Positions 35,654 through 46,064 of a DNA stretch of 64,000 nucleotides are shown here, in pieces. Both the position numbers and the translations under genes were made by a program. Below the pieces are notes generated by a model, which searched no databases, was not told where the DNA came from, and saw only the letters and a program-made list of their open reading frames with translations. This stretch comes from Prevotella dentasini JCM 15908 (lineage in GTDB: Bacteria; Bacteroidota; Bacteroidia; Bacteroidales; Bacteroidaceae). The number at the start of each line of letters is the position of its first letter. Position 1 is the first letter of the stretch. The stretch is from contig NZ_BAKG01000004.1 of the NCBI RefSeq assembly GCF_000614065.1, positions 62,001 to 126,000 of the forward strand, in the 5' to 3' direction.

Positions 35654-36968
35654 TTAATTGAAGAGGACAGCAGACAGCGATTGTAAGGCACGTTTCTTGT
35701 CAGACTCACGTATAAGGAAGGATATGTTGTAATTGCTGCCTCCATAGCTAATCATTCTTACGGGAATATCCTTTATGGCCTCTGCCGCGATTGTCTCAAA
35801 TCCAAGATTGTTCCAGTCCAAGTCGCCTACTACACAGACTATGCACATGTTGCTGTCTACGGTAACCGTACCATATTGTTTCAGCTCGTCTACAATTTCT
35901 GTAAGGTGTACCCCGTTTTCTATTGTCATGGAGACGCCCACCTCACTGGTTGCTACCATATCTATTGAAGTCTGATAGCTTTCAAAGATTTCAAAGACCT
36001 TGCGCAAGAAGCCTGAGGCACCCAACATTCGGCTTGACTTTACCTTGATGGCCGTGATGTTGTCCTTGGCAGCGACAGCCTTGATTTTACCACGGACAAG
36101 GACGTTGTTGATAATGGTTCCTTCAGCATCCGGCTCCATTGTGTTTTTCAAACGGACAGGGATTCCTGCATATTTGGCGGGCTGAACACATGTCGGGTGA
36201 AGAATCTTTGCACCGAAGTAGGCCAATTCAGAAGCCTCCTCAAAGTTAAGTTGACGCACAGCCTCTGTCTTATCCACTACTCGTGGGTCGTTGTTGTGCA
36301 TCCCGTCAATGTCTGTCCATATCTGTATCTCATCAGCAATCATTGCAGCCCCGATCAAAGAGGCTGTATAGTCAGAACCTCCACGTTGGAGATTGTCTAC
36401 TTCACCATAGGCGTTTCGGCAGATGAAGCTTGGGTAATATAGATTTGCCGACCTTCGTTCTCTTTCATGATGGCTGTCAGCTTTTGCTTAATATAGCTTG
36501 AATCAGGCTCTGCATTTTTGTCTGTACGCATAAAATCAAGGGCAGAAAGCAGAATGGCATTGACTCCCTGCTCTTGCAGATAGTTTACAACCATGTTGGT
36601 AGACATGATTTCTCCCTGTGCTATGATGTTCTTTTCCTCAAAGGAAGTGAAGAGATCCTTAGTGAAAGAGCGTAGGTAATTGAACTCTCCGTTGAGAAAT
36701 TCATGTGTCTTCTCCTTGTATTCGTCCGTAGAATATAGTTCATCTATATAGGTAAGATACTTGCGCTCAAGATTGTTGATGATTTCATTTGCCCCTCCGG
36801 GTTCTTTTTATAGAGATAGTTAGATATTTCTATTAGAGAGTTGGTGGTACCACTCATAGCCGAGAGGACTACAAATGTAGGTTCGCCCGACCTTGTAATC
36901 AGCTCGGAAACCCCCTTCATACGTTCCGGGGTACCTACCGAGGTTCCTCCAAACTTCATTACTTTCAT
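35654..36968 (-). CDS. lysC: aspartate kinase, monofunctional (two frameshifts)
   Basis: About 438 residues after repair; catalyses the first step of the Lys/Thr/Met pathway. It starts VMKFGGTSVGTPERM and has VVLSAMSGTTNSL; the middle holds EIMSTNMVVNYLQ and LQRGGSDYTASLIGAAM with WTDIDGMHNNDPRVV (catalytic region); two ACT domains follow, including KVKSSRMLGASGFLRKVF and a VSMTIEN strand, ending SAVLFN. Breaks at about 36794 (four G instead of five) and 36428 (CAAGCTTC instead of CAAGGCTTC) are single missing G. It follows ftsE by 54 bases and is likely co-transcribed with it. Confidence 0.92.
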
Positions 36969-37022
36969 GTTGCTTCTTTATATATATTTCTTCTTTTATT
37001 GAATACGATACCGTAGAACGAT

Positions 37023-37763
37023 TTATGTCAAAGGCTCGGCAATGGCTTCCAGAGTTTCTTTGTCGTCTGAAAATTCTTTGCTTCCTTCCTGTTTGGTTAT
37101 CAGCCCAAACATGCCGTCCTTGCAGCAATAGACCTTTCCGGGGAATAAATCTAACAGCTGAATGTTATGGGTAGACATGATGACGGCTGCTCCGTCTTTG
37201 CTTGCTGTTTGGAGAATACCCACAATATTGGCAGCTGTTTCGGGGTCTAAGTTGCCCGTAGGCTCGTCTGCAATGATAATCTTGGGTTTATTAAGAAGTG
37301 CACGGGCTATGGCAATACGCTGCTGTTCTCCACCTGATAATTCGCTGGGCATCTTTTCTTTTTTCTCGGACATTCCCACTTCAGCAAGAACCTCGTCTAT
37401 TCGCTTGTCAATGTCTTTGCTGTCGGTCCAGCCTGTAGCCTTGAGCACGAATCTTAGGTTCTTGTATACCGTACGGTCATGAAGAAGTTGGAAGTCTTGA
37501 AAGATAATTCCCATCTGTTTGCGGAGTGCAGGAATACGGCTTCTTTTAATAGGTAAGAGTGAGTGTCCCAAAACTTCAGCTTTTTGAGCATCTTCTACAT
37601 CAATGTCCAATTCGCAATAGATGGTTTTCAAAAGTGAGCTTTTCCCAGACCCAACTTTGCCTATAATATAGATAAATTCTCCTTCCTCCACCTGAAAGTC
37701 TACGTCTTTCAGAATTCTTTTTTCGTCTTGAAATATATTGACCTTGCTATAATCTATTAACAT
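37023..37763 (-). CDS. ftsE: FtsE-like ABC transporter ATPase
   Basis: A 246-residue ABC ATPase with Walker [10 protein letters not shown] (35-43), Q-loop [16 protein letters not shown], signature [16 protein letters not shown] (about 141-156), Walker [13 protein letters not shown], and H-loop STHN. The Q-loop and P-loop context match FtsE, which with FtsX controls peptidoglycan hydrolases at division. No ftsX is nearby; in Bacteroidetes the two are often unlinked. A 30-residue acidic C-terminal tail ([20 protein letters not shown]) is specific to this protein. Upstream of lysC. Confidence 0.85.
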   Translation of the reverse strand: MLIDYSKVNIFQDEKRILKDVDFQVEEGEFIYIIGKVGSGKSSLLKTIYCELDIDVEDAQKAEVLGHSLLPIKRSRIPALRKQMGIIFQDFQLLHDRTVYKNLRFVLKATGWTDSKDIDKRIDEVLAEVGMSEKKEKMPSELSGGEQQRIAIARALLNKPKIIIADEPTGNLDPETAANIVGILQTASKDGAAVIMSTHNIQLLDLFPGKVYCCKDGMFGLITKQEGSKEFSDDKETLEAIAEPLT

Positions 37764-38102
37764 AATAACCGTTGTTTTAATAGTAGAACGTGTAAATTGT
37801 TGTTTTATTCTATTATATGGGGTGTATCTTTTTACTGTTCTTTGCTTTTCTTTATTACAAGTGTCATGTATGAGTGTTTATACTTGCTACGTCGTGTTTG
37901 GTAAACTGAATCATAGGATGAATTCATATTGCGTTTCGGAAGTGTTTGGAGAATTTCCCCTCCAACCGAAAATAGCTGATATATGATTTCCCCGACAACT
38001 GCTCATACCATGTTATTTGTATAGGCAAAAGTACAGGATAAAAGTCAGCAGGACAATATTATTCCTGCTTCTTAAGAGGATTTAATCAATTTTTGCACGT
38101 TG
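37764..38102. other. intergenic region, nothing recognised
   Basis: 339 AT-rich bases between the zinc-ribbon/FHA gene and ftsE, both minus strand. No gene, terminator or clear promoter pair found. Confidence 0.5.
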
Positions 38103-38636
38103 TTAGTCTTTCTTCGGTGTGTGAAGAATGACACTTGTTGCCCCCATCGTAAAGAGCGTTCCTTTGTCAATGATTCTCCGTTCGTTGTCTTTTAATATCT
38201 CATTGTCTACAAAAGTGCCTGTGTACGAAGGGCCGTCGCGCAACACATATTTGAGTCCGCCGTGTTTGTCGTGGGAAACATTGATGACACAATGAGTCAT
38301 ATCTACGCTCGGATCGACCGTCTCAATGGGGCAATTGATGGGATTTCCTTTCATGTAACGGCCGATGACATTCTCGCCCAATTGCAAGGGAATGTCCTGT
38401 TGATAGTGGAATACATTCTCAATGACGTGCAAATAGCCATATTGCGACTCCTTGGCAACAGGGGCTAATTCCTTGTTTTCTTCTTTTTGCGTTTTCCTTA
38501 GTTTGGACACGCCCATCCTTATGCCGAACTGCTTATTGCAGTTTGGACATTCAAAAACGAGTCTTTGGCCAGAACGGTATTTGGTTTCGTCGAAAGTGAT
38601 GAAGTTGTCGCACTTAGGGCATCTTACACGCTTCAT
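38103..38636 (-). CDS. zinc-ribbon and FHA domain protein
   Basis: A 177-residue soluble protein. Residues 1-40 form an MJ0042-type zinc ribbon, CPKCDNFITFDETKY and CPNCNKQFGIR, with four Cys in two CxxC pairs. Residues 85-175 resemble an FHA domain: ENVIGRYMKGNPINC with the phosphothreonine-binding Arg, then VDMTHCVINVS in the SxxH position as THCVI, and GTFVDNEIL. FHA domains bind phosphothreonine, so it probably takes part in Ser/Thr kinase signalling or assembly. It follows the HU-SPOR gene by 21 bases. Confidence 0.82.
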   Translation of the reverse strand: MKRVRCPKCDNFITFDETKYRSGQRLVFECPNCNKQFGIRMGVSKLRKTQKEENKELAPVAKESQYGYLHVIENVFHYQQDIPLQLGENVIGRYMKGNPINCPIETVDPSVDMTHCVINVSHDKHGGLKYVLRDGPSYTGTFVDNEILKDNERRIIDKGTLFTMGATSVILHTPKKD

Positions 38637-38657
38637 GTTATAACAAGGTTTAGCTGT

Positions 38658-39677
38658 CTATTTTTTGTTTATTTCTGCTACCCACGACTGCTTGAAGTCC
38701 TCGTGCTGCCTTAATGTACGAAGGCTGTCGTATGCTTCCTTGGAAGTGGCGAACTTGCCATAAAGCATTTTCACCACTCCTTGGCTCTTGTGTATATGCG
38801 CAGAAGACAATCCTTTTTCGTTCAATTGCTTGAGGTATATCTGCGCATTGGCTTCGGTAATGTGGCTGGCCAATACAATGGCCCAGTATGGAGCATTGTT
38901 TTTTTGCCTGACAGGCTTCTCCATAAATGCCTGTGATGCAACGCTCGGTGTATCGCTGGAGTCGAAGAGATTGTAGAATATTCCACTTTTTACCGGCAGG
39001 GAGGGCAGTCCGGTTCTGTGATTTGAGGAGAAAGCTATCAGTAATACCGTCGTCAAGAGTACGGCAGCTACTATCCCTTCTCGTAAGGCTTTTATGCTGA
39101 TGGATAACCTCTTGTCGCCCAGTTGGTTTCTTTCAATGCTGACGATGCGTGCTCCCATGGTGCCTGAAGTAGATGAAGTGGTATCGGTTGGCATGAAGCC
39201 AGTTTCTTCAGCCTGTGTTTCAATACCTGCCTCAAAGCTATTCAGACCATAGTATTCAGGTGTAAGAATCCCACTTTCGTATGGTTCAAATTCCAGATTC
39301 CCCTCCTTGTTGATGACAAGTTTTCCAAGGTCGTTCAGTTCCAACATGCCGACCTCGCTGAGTTGGTGACGGATAGCCTTTACCTCATCCTCTATTTGGT
39401 TGATGGCTTCGGGATAGCTGATGTCGTAGGTTTCAATATACGACTGTACCAGCAGAGAGTCGTTCATGGTCAGAAGAGGGTTGAAGCCCAAAGTGCGATA
39501 AGGAGGAAGATACAGGTTGTCTTCCTCGGCAAAGCGCGCATTGACATGGTAGGCGACAAAGCCCCCAAGCCCCGGAACAATAACACAGTCATTGTTCAGC
39601 AACAATATCTCTATATGCCGGTCGATTTTTATCACGTTTGCAAAATTACCACTTTTCTTCGATATTTCCAAAGGCAT
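38658..39677 (-). CDS. HU-CCDC81-like and SPOR domain membrane protein
   Basis: A 339-residue protein. The N-terminal half carries prokaryotic HU-CCDC81 domains, with NNDCVIVPGLGGFVAYHVNA and RTLGFNPLLTMNDSLL, then a second copy around IEDEVKAIRHQLSEVGMLEL. A single membrane helix (GIVAAVLLTTVLLIAFSS, about 209-226) precedes a SPOR domain at the C-terminus (YWAIVLASHITEANAQIYLK). The topology puts HU-like domains in the cytoplasm and SPOR in the periplasm, where it binds denuded glycan at the septum. This architecture is Bacteroidetes-specific; a link between chromosome and division site has been suggested for the family but not proved. Confidence 0.85.
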   Translation of the reverse strand: MPLEISKKSGNFANVIKIDRHIEILLLNNDCVIVPGLGGFVAYHVNARFAEEDNLYLPPYRTLGFNPLLTMNDSLLVQSYIETYDISYPEAINQIEDEVKAIRHQLSEVGMLELNDLGKLVINKEGNLEFEPYESGILTPEYYGLNSFEAGIETQAEETGFMPTDTTSSTSGTMGARIVSIERNQLGDKRLSISIKALREGIVAAVLLTTVLLIAFSSNHRTGLPSLPVKSGIFYNLFDSSDTPSVASQAFMEKPVRQKNNAPYWAIVLASHITEANAQIYLKQLNEKGLSSAHIHKSQGVVKMLYGKFATSKEAYDSLRTLRQHEDFKQSWVAEINKK

Positions 39678-39743
39678 AATCTAAAAAAAGGAACGTGCAG
39701 TAAAAAAGTAGTACATTCCTTATCCCAGTTCAGAATAAATGCT

Positions 39744-39751
39744 TATCTTTG
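39744..39751 (+). promoter_or_regulatory. -7 element of rfbC
   Basis: TATCTTTG fits TAnnTTTG and lies 25 bases before the ATG. The -33 position is not conserved. Confidence 0.5.
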
Positions 39752-39776
39752 CGAATAATATTAAATTCTAAGACAA

Positions 39777-40331
39777 ATGGAATACAAGAAGACAGAGATT
39801 GACGGTGTGTGGATTTTGGAGCCAAAAGTCTTTTATGACGAGCGGGGCTATTTCTTTGAATCATGGCGGCAGGCTGACTTTGACGAGCATATCGGCCATC
39901 ATGTTGAATTTATTCAGGACAATGAGTCAAAGTCCTGTTTTGGCGTCTTGCGCGGACTTCATTATCAGAAGGGAGAGTTCTCGCAGGCGAAGCTGGTTCG
40001 TGTCATCAAGGGAAAAGTGCTTGACGTGGCTGTAGACCTCCGCAAGAAGTCTCCGACATTTGGCAAATACGTCATGGTGGAATTGTCTGATGAAAACAAG
40101 CGTCAGTTCTTTATCCCACGCGGGTTTGCACACGGCTTCCTTGTATTGTCAGAAGAGGCTGTATTTACATATAAGGTAGATAATGTTTATGCTCCCCAAA
40201 GCGAGGCAAGCCTCCGTTGGGACGACGAGACCGTAGGCGTGGAATGGCCGATAGACGCAAGCCGTGTGTTGCTTTCAGAGAAAGACCTGAACAAGGCTGT
40301 AGCTCTGAAGGATGCCGAGGTGTTTGAATAG
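39777..40331 (+). CDS. rfbC: dTDP-4-dehydrorhamnose 3,5-epimerase
   Basis: A 184-residue cupin enzyme, standard length, third step of dTDP-L-rhamnose synthesis. Motifs: FYDERGYFFESW (18-30), EFIQDNESKS, VLRGLHYQ with catalytic His62, VLDVAVDLRKKSPTFG with the catalytic-dyad Asp, FIPRGFAHGFLVLSE and YKVDNVYAPQSE with the proton-donor Tyr. No rfbA, rfbB or rfbD lies in the window, so the pathway is split. The lipoprotein gene follows 50 bases later. Confidence 0.95.
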   Translation: MEYKKTEIDGVWILEPKVFYDERGYFFESWRQADFDEHIGHHVEFIQDNESKSCFGVLRGLHYQKGEFSQAKLVRVIKGKVLDVAVDLRKKSPTFGKYVMVELSDENKRQFFIPRGFAHGFLVLSEEAVFTYKVDNVYAPQSEASLRWDDETVGVEWPIDASRVLLSEKDLNKAVALKDAEVFE

Positions 40332-40381
40332 AAAGGCGTTGATAACGGGGCTGCCCTGAAGCAGTCCCTCTCTTAAATCTG

Positions 40382-41176
40382 ATGAACATGAAGAAGTTCC
40401 CTTTTTTGATGTTGTTTCTTTCTGTGATGGTAGTGTCGTGTGGACTGAAAGAAACAAAGGAAACCATTGCTCACGAGGACAAGCAGGCAAAGGAGATGAT
40501 GCAGGGCCTGTGGGTCTCTGAAGGCGATGGTGGGGCTGCCATGTTGGTCAGGGGGGATAGTATCTTTTATCCTGATTCCGCCAGTATGCCGGCAAGGTTT
40601 TGGATTTACAGGGACACTCTTTTTTTACAGGGGCAAAACGTCAATGGCTACAAGATATTGAAGCAGGCACCTCATCTGCTGATGTTCGACAATCAGAATG
40701 GCGACGAGGTGAAACTTGTGAAGAGCAATAGCCGTGTACTGATGAAGTCGTTCGACTATCACGTCTATGCCATGAATGTTTTCCGGACGGAACAGTCCGA
40801 CACTACCGTTTTCACTGATTTGGGATATTACGATTGCATGGTGTCGACCCGTACCACTTCGGGCAGGGTCGTCAAGTCTACCTATAACGACAACGGCATG
40901 GAGGTTGACAACATGTATCTTGACAATGTTGCCACCTTGACCATTACCAATCACGGGACTCTTGTCTTCCGGCATGACTTCAAGAAAGAAGAGTTTCAGG
41001 CTTTGGTTGCACGTGATATGATGCAGCGTGCAATTCTCCGGCGTTTTTACTTCGACCATGCCGACAGGAAGGCCTTTTATTTCAATGCGGTCATAGGTGT
41101 GCCGGATGCTTCTACTGGCTATGTGCTGGAGGTTCGTGTTACCCCGGATGGAAAGATTACAAAGCGACTGAAATAA
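40382..41176 (+). CDS. DUF4738-like lipoprotein
   Basis: A 264-residue lipoprotein: signal with MNMKKFPFLMLFLSVMVVSC (lipobox VVSC). A Trp-containing start (MQGLWVSEGDGGAAMLVRGD) is followed by beta-rich sequence and a final domain with YFDHADRKAFYFNAVIGVP and VRVTPDGKITKRLK. The order fits DUF4738, a Bacteroidales lipoprotein family without known function; the assignment is by pattern. A second possible start, the ATG at 40388, gives the same mature protein. It lies between rfbC and repeat copy D. Confidence 0.7.
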   Translation: MNMKKFPFLMLFLSVMVVSCGLKETKETIAHEDKQAKEMMQGLWVSEGDGGAAMLVRGDSIFYPDSASMPARFWIYRDTLFLQGQNVNGYKILKQAPHLLMFDNQNGDEVKLVKSNSRVLMKSFDYHVYAMNVFRTEQSDTTVFTDLGYYDCMVSTRTTSGRVVKSTYNDNGMEVDNMYLDNVATLTITNHGTLVFRHDFKKEEFQALVARDMMQRAILRRFYFDHADRKAFYFNAVIGVPDASTGYVLEVRVTPDGKITKRLK

Positions 41177-41399
41177 ATGTTTTTTGTGTACACGGAACTG
41201 GAAAGCGACTGGTGTAGGCTTTCCGATGTCCCTTTGTCTTTTCCTGAAAGCTGCTTTGGTTTTGTTGGAATAGCCTTGTTGGCAGCTTTCTGCTGAATTA
41301 TAGGTGCTGAGAATTTAGTACTCTTGCTTTTCCTTTTTTTTGAGATGCTTTGCCGGTTAGTTTTCTGTGGTAGGCTGAAGCTGTCGTTCTCGTTTAGCG

Positions 41400-41465
41400 A
41401 AAGTGCTGCTTTCATGTATTCATAGTGGCTTTTTCGCATGGTGAAAGTGCCGTTTTGGCAATACG
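41400..41465. repeat. three-unit 22-base repeat element, copy D
   Basis: Units at 41400-41421, 41422-41443 and 41444-41465, with cores AAAGTGCTGCTTT, ATAGTGGCTTTTT and AAAGTGCCGTTTT. Spacers include CGCATGGTG, shared with copies A and C. It lies 277 bases upstream of the ileS start. Confidence 0.8.
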
Positions 41466-41673
41466 AAAGATGCAATATGGGATGCTCGCTTGTAAAATTC
41501 TGATTATCAATAGTATAGGTGTCTTCATCGTTCGTTGCCTTTTACGGGATGTTTCTGTTGTGTTGTAGATTGTTTCTTTTGCTTCATGAAATAGTTTGTC
41601 CGTGTTGTGAAGCGGTTCTGTTTGGCGGTAATTTCCCCTTTTTTGTGATAAGTTATTGCGAAGATACTAAAAG

Positions 41674-41705
41674 TTTGGTGTTTTCGCTATTTATTTATAT
41701 CTTTG
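41674..41705 (+). promoter_or_regulatory. promoter of ileS
   Basis: TTTG at 41674-41677 and TATCTTTG at 41698-41705 are 20 bases apart, 37 bases before the ATG. Confidence 0.75.
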
Positions 41706-41742
41706 CACGATAGTAGAAAAAACGACATAGAAAAATAGAATT

Positions 41743-44700
41743 ATGGCAAAGAAATTCGCCGAACATAGTGGCCTTAATTTGGTCGAAGTCAGCAAAGAGG
41801 TGCTGTCTGAGTGGGAGAAAAACGATATTTTCCACAAGAGCATTGATGTAAGGGAGGGAGAACCGGAGTTTATCTTCTTTGAAGGCCCTCCTTCGGCAAA
41901 TGGCCATCCGGGTATTCACCACGTTTTGGCACGTTCTATCAAGGATACATTCAACCGATATAAGACCATGCAGGGATTCCAAGTGCACCGCAAGGCCGGT
42001 TGGGATACCCATGGACTGCCTGTGGAATTGGGAGTAGAGAAAGAACTGGGCATTACCAAAAAAGATATAGACAACAAGCAGTCGGATAAATATATCTCTA
42101 CGGAGGAGTACAACCACCGCTGCCGTGAGAATGTGATGAAGTTCACGGCAGAATGGAGGCAGGTAACCGAGGAAATGGGCTACTTTGTCGATATGGACAA
42201 TCCCTATATTACATACGACAACAAGTATATAGAGACGCTTTGGTGGTTGCTGAAGCAGTTGTACAATAAAGGACTCCTATATAAGGGTTATACCATTCAG
42301 CCTTATTCTCCGGCGGCAGGCACGGGACTTTCGAGCCATGAGCTGAATCAGCCGGGCTGCTACCGCGACGTAAAGGATACGACCGTTACGGCGCAGTTTG
42401 CTATTCCCGAAAACAGCTGGACGACATTCTTGGCAGAGACTGGTGTCAAGGCCAATGGATGGGGCAGGCCGGCTCTTGTAGCTTGGACTACAACCCCTTG
42501 GACGCTGCCTTCCAATGTGGCACTTTGCGTAGGACCGAAGATAGACTATGTAGTCGTTGAAACCTATAATCCGTATAATGCGGAGAAAATGACGCTTGTC
42601 ATGGCGGAGAGCAGGGTTGCTGCCTATCTGAAGCCGGAAGGCGAGATTACCGATGGTGGAGACTTGCCCGGCTATCAGCATGGCGACAAGTACGTACCTT
42701 ACCGTATCGTCGGCAAGGTGAAGGGAACCGAGTTGGAAGGACTTCACTATTGTCAGCTGATGCCTTGGGTAAGGCCCGTTGAGAAGATGGGCGACGTAGC
42801 ACCGAGGTTTGTCAACGACTATGCCGCAGCCCATCCGGAGAAGGTCTTTCAAAGCGAGGACGGCCGCGATTCGTTCGTGGAAATGGAGAGTGAGGCTTTC
42901 CGTGTCATTTTGGGCGACTATGTTACGACTGAGGATGGTACGGGCATCGTGCACATAGCACCAACGTTTGGTGCCGACGATGCCAAGGTGGCAAAGGATG
43001 CCAACATCCCTGCCCTGTATCTGATTTCCAAGAGGGGCGAGACTCGCCCGATGGTAGACTTGCAGGGCAAGTATTATCTGACGGATGAACTGGATGCCAA
43101 TTTTGTTAAGCATTGTGTAAACGAGGCAGCCTACGGACGCCATGCAGGTGACTATGTGAAGAATGCCTACGACCCGAAATATAATCCTGACGGTGTGTGG
43201 GACAAAAAGGCATCGGAGAAGTCGGAAGATCTGAATATCGCTATCTGTATGGAAATGAAGCAGGAAGGGTCGGCTTTCCTTATTCAGAAGCACGTTCATA
43301 ACTATCCACATTGCTGGCGTACCGACAAGCCTGTACTTTATTATCCACTTGACAGTTGGTTTATCAGGGACACTGCCAAAAAGCAGCGCATGGTCGAACT
43401 GAACAAGACCATACGCTGGCAGCCCGAGTCTACTGGTACTGGCCGCTTTGGCAACTGGCTGGAGAATCTGAATGACTGGAACTTAAGCCGCTCGCGCTTT
43501 TGGGGAACCCCGTTGCCCATTTGGCGGGACGAGAACCGCAACGAGAAGTGCATCGGTTCGGTAGAAGAACTCTACAACGAAATAGAGAAAGCGGTAGCGG
43601 CAGGCGTAATGGCTGCCAATCCGCTGAAAGAGCGTGGCTTTGTTGTCGGAGACTATAGTCGGGAGAATTATGAGAGGATAGACCTTCATCGTCCGTATGT
43701 TGATGATATAGTGCTTGTGAACGAGGAGGGTAAGCCGATGCACCGTGAAGCCGACCTGATAGATGTTTGGTTTGACAGTGGCTCCATGCCTTACGCGCAG
43801 CTGCACTATCCGTTTGAGGGCGAGATGAACCGCGAGGCCTTGGCCGCCACCGGAAAGAGTGAGGCTGAGTATCGTGACGAGTTGATTCACTCTGCTTATA
43901 CGGGCACTCCCGTCGCTCCGGCTTTCTATCCGGCAGACTTTATCAATGAGGGTGTCGACCAGACCCGTGGTTGGTTCTTTACCCTTCACGCCATTGCTAC
44001 GATGGTGTTCGACTCCGTTGCCTTCAAGAATGTTATCTCGACGGGTCTGGTACTTGACGCAAAGGGCAACAAGATGAGCAAGCATGTCGGCAACGTAACT
44101 AATCCTTTCGATATGCTGCATCAGTATGGAGCAGACCCGGTCCGCTTCTATATGATGACGAACAGCGAGCCTTGGGATAATCTGAAATTCGACCCGGAGG
44201 AGGTTGACGAATGTCGTCGCAAGTTCTTCGGTACATTATATAATACGTACAGCTTCTTTGCACTCTATGCGAATGTGGACAACTATGACCCGGAAGCCTG
44301 TCAGTTGTCTTCCGAGGCTCCTGAGATAGACCGTTGGATAGTCTCCAAGCTGAACACGCTTGTAAAGAACGTTACCAAGGAGCTGGACGGCTACGACCCG
44401 ACGCGTGCCGGACGCATGATAGACGCCTTTGTCAACGACGACTTAAGCAACTGGTATGTACGGCTGAACCGCAAGCGTTTCTGGGGAAAGGAGATGAGTG
44501 CCGACAAGAAGAGCGCATACGATACGCTCTATACCTGTCTGATGACGGTTGCCAAACTCATTGCTCCGTTTGCTCCGTTCTATGCCGACCGGCTCTACCA
44601 TGACTTGGGCGGACAACTGGAGAGTGTGCATCTTGACCGTTGGCCAATAGCTGCTGCAAATGCCATTGACCCTGATTTGGAAGAACGTATGGGCATGGCT

Positions 44701-45404
44701 CAGAAGATAACTTCCATGGTGCTTGCATTGCGTCGTAAGGTCAATATCAAGGTTCGCCAGCCTTTGGCACAGATAATGATTCCAGCGGTGGATGCAGAAC
44801 AGCGTAGGCACATTGAGGCCGTGGCAGATCTGATTCGTAACGAAGTGAATGTAAAGGAACTTAACTTTGTTGAAAGTCAGGGTGTTTTGGTTAAGAAAGT
44901 AAAGTGTAACTTCCGTGTAATGGGAAAGAAATACGGCAAGCTGATGAAGGATGTTGCTGCAAGATGAACGGTCTTTCTCAGGAGGAAATAGCATTGCTTG
45001 AGACTTCCGGGAAGATTGCCTTCGAGGTGGCAGGGCAGCCCATAACGGTTGATGCTGCGGACGTGGAGATTATTTCGGAAGATATTCCCGGATGGCTGGT
45101 CAGCAACGAGGGTAATCTCACCGTGGCTTTGGAAGTTGAGCTTACCGATAGTCTTCGTCAGGAGGGCATGGCCCGGGAGCTTGTCAACCGAATACAAAAT
45201 CTCAGGAAAGAGAGCGGACTGGAAATAACGGACCGCATTGTCGTTACCGTTGCACCCAACAGGGAGACCGATGCTGCCATCAGTTCTTTTGGCGAGCTGA
45301 TTAAGACACAAGTATTGGCCAACGACATCCTTGTCGCAGACAATAACGGCACGGAGACAGAGTTCGATGAATTTAAGCTGAACATCAATATCCAAAAGGC
45401 ATAG
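41743..45404 (+). CDS. ileS: isoleucyl-tRNA synthetase (one frameshift near the C-terminus)
   Basis: About 1220 residues after repair, the long type with C-terminal extension. HIGH-like motif GHPGIHH at 54-60, editing domain with AWTTTPWTLPSNVAL (about 248-262), GTGIVHIAPTFGADD, the WFDSGSMPYAQLHYP segment, and KMSKH at about 777-781, equivalent to KMSKS. The anticodon-binding domain continues through RKRFWGKEMSADKKSAY. The frame ends in a TGA after KDVAAR (44967) and resumes one base over with NGLSQEEIALLETSGKIAFE, ending NINIQKA at 45404. The overlap is an ATGA, so reinitiation is conceivable, but a missing base at about 44963 is more likely. Confidence 0.93.
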
Positions 45405-45443
45405 CTCGTGTGTCCACTGACAGGCAATAATCAAGTGCTCTGC

Positions 45444-45515
45444 ACCCCACTCGTGGGGTAGGTCGATACCCCACGAGTGCCCTGTTGAGATACCCCACTC
45501 GTGGGGTACGAAAAG
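45444..45515. repeat. three tandem 24-base ACCCCAC palindromic units
   Basis: Units at 45444-45467, 45468-45491 and 45492-45515, each exactly 24 bases. Units 1 and 3 begin with the perfect 16-base palindrome ACCCCACTCGTGGGGT; unit 2 is the imperfect ACCCCACGAGTGCCCT. It starts 40 bases after the ileS stop and ends 86 bases before the DksA-like gene. No T run follows. Confidence 0.88.
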
Positions 45516-45601
45516 GGTCTACGGACACATGGTTTTGTTAGGGCGAAGAGATTGTGCTGCATAGTAACTCACAAAATTATAAACCTAATTATCATTACCT
45601 T

Positions 45602-45985
45602 ATGGAACCTAAAAAACGTTACAATGATGAAGAGCTGGAAGAGTTCCGCTGCATCATAAATGAGAAGTTAAAGGTAGCCAAGGCAGACTATGAAGAGACG
45701 ATGAAGGTACTTATGAATAAGAATACCAACGACATCGACGATACGTCGCCAACCTACAAGGCCCTTGAGGAGGGAAGCTCTAATCAGACCAAGGAGGAGC
45801 TGGTGCAGATGGCGCAACGTCAGCAGAAGTTCATTCAAGGACTGCAGGCAGCACTCGTCCGTATAGACAACAAGACGTATGGCATAGACCGCATTACGGG
45901 TGAGTTGATACCGAAGGAACGTCTCCGCGTAGTGCCGCATGCCACTCTGAGTGTTGCCTCGAAGGAGGCCAACAAGAATCATTAA
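45602..45985 (+). CDS. DksA/TraR family protein with degenerate zinc finger
   Basis: A 127-residue protein from the ATG at 45602 (MEPKKRYNDEELEEF); the frame runs further upstream but into leader sequence. A coiled coil with the usual acidic tip region (NTNDIDDTSPTYKALEEGSS, about 42-61) is followed by LVRIDNKTYGIDRITGELIPKERLRVVPHATL, quoted here in part only. In DksA/TraR proteins the YGxC position carries zinc-finger Cys; here it is YGID, and no Cys occurs in the chain, so it cannot bind zinc in the normal way. Such forms are common in Bacteroidetes. Expected to bind the RNA polymerase secondary channel. First gene of the lspA operon. Confidence 0.85.
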   Translation: MEPKKRYNDEELEEFRCIINEKLKVAKADYEETMKVLMNKNTNDIDDTSPTYKALEEGSSNQTKEELVQMAQRQQKFIQGLQAALVRIDNKTYGIDRITGELIPKERLRVVPHATLSVASKEANKNH

Positions 45986-46064
45986 GGCTTCCGAAGAGCC
46001 ACTACTTTAGTATGTTTCATTTCTCTGCTTGCCGGCAAGCATTGAGGAGAAATCTGAAAAATGG

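Larger units (their letters stand above)
41177..41742. other. intergenic region upstream of ileS
   Basis: 566 bases with repeat copy D and the ileS promoter; no gene recognised. A minus-strand frame of 118 residues across the lipoprotein end and this gap has composition unlike a real protein. Confidence 0.6.
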
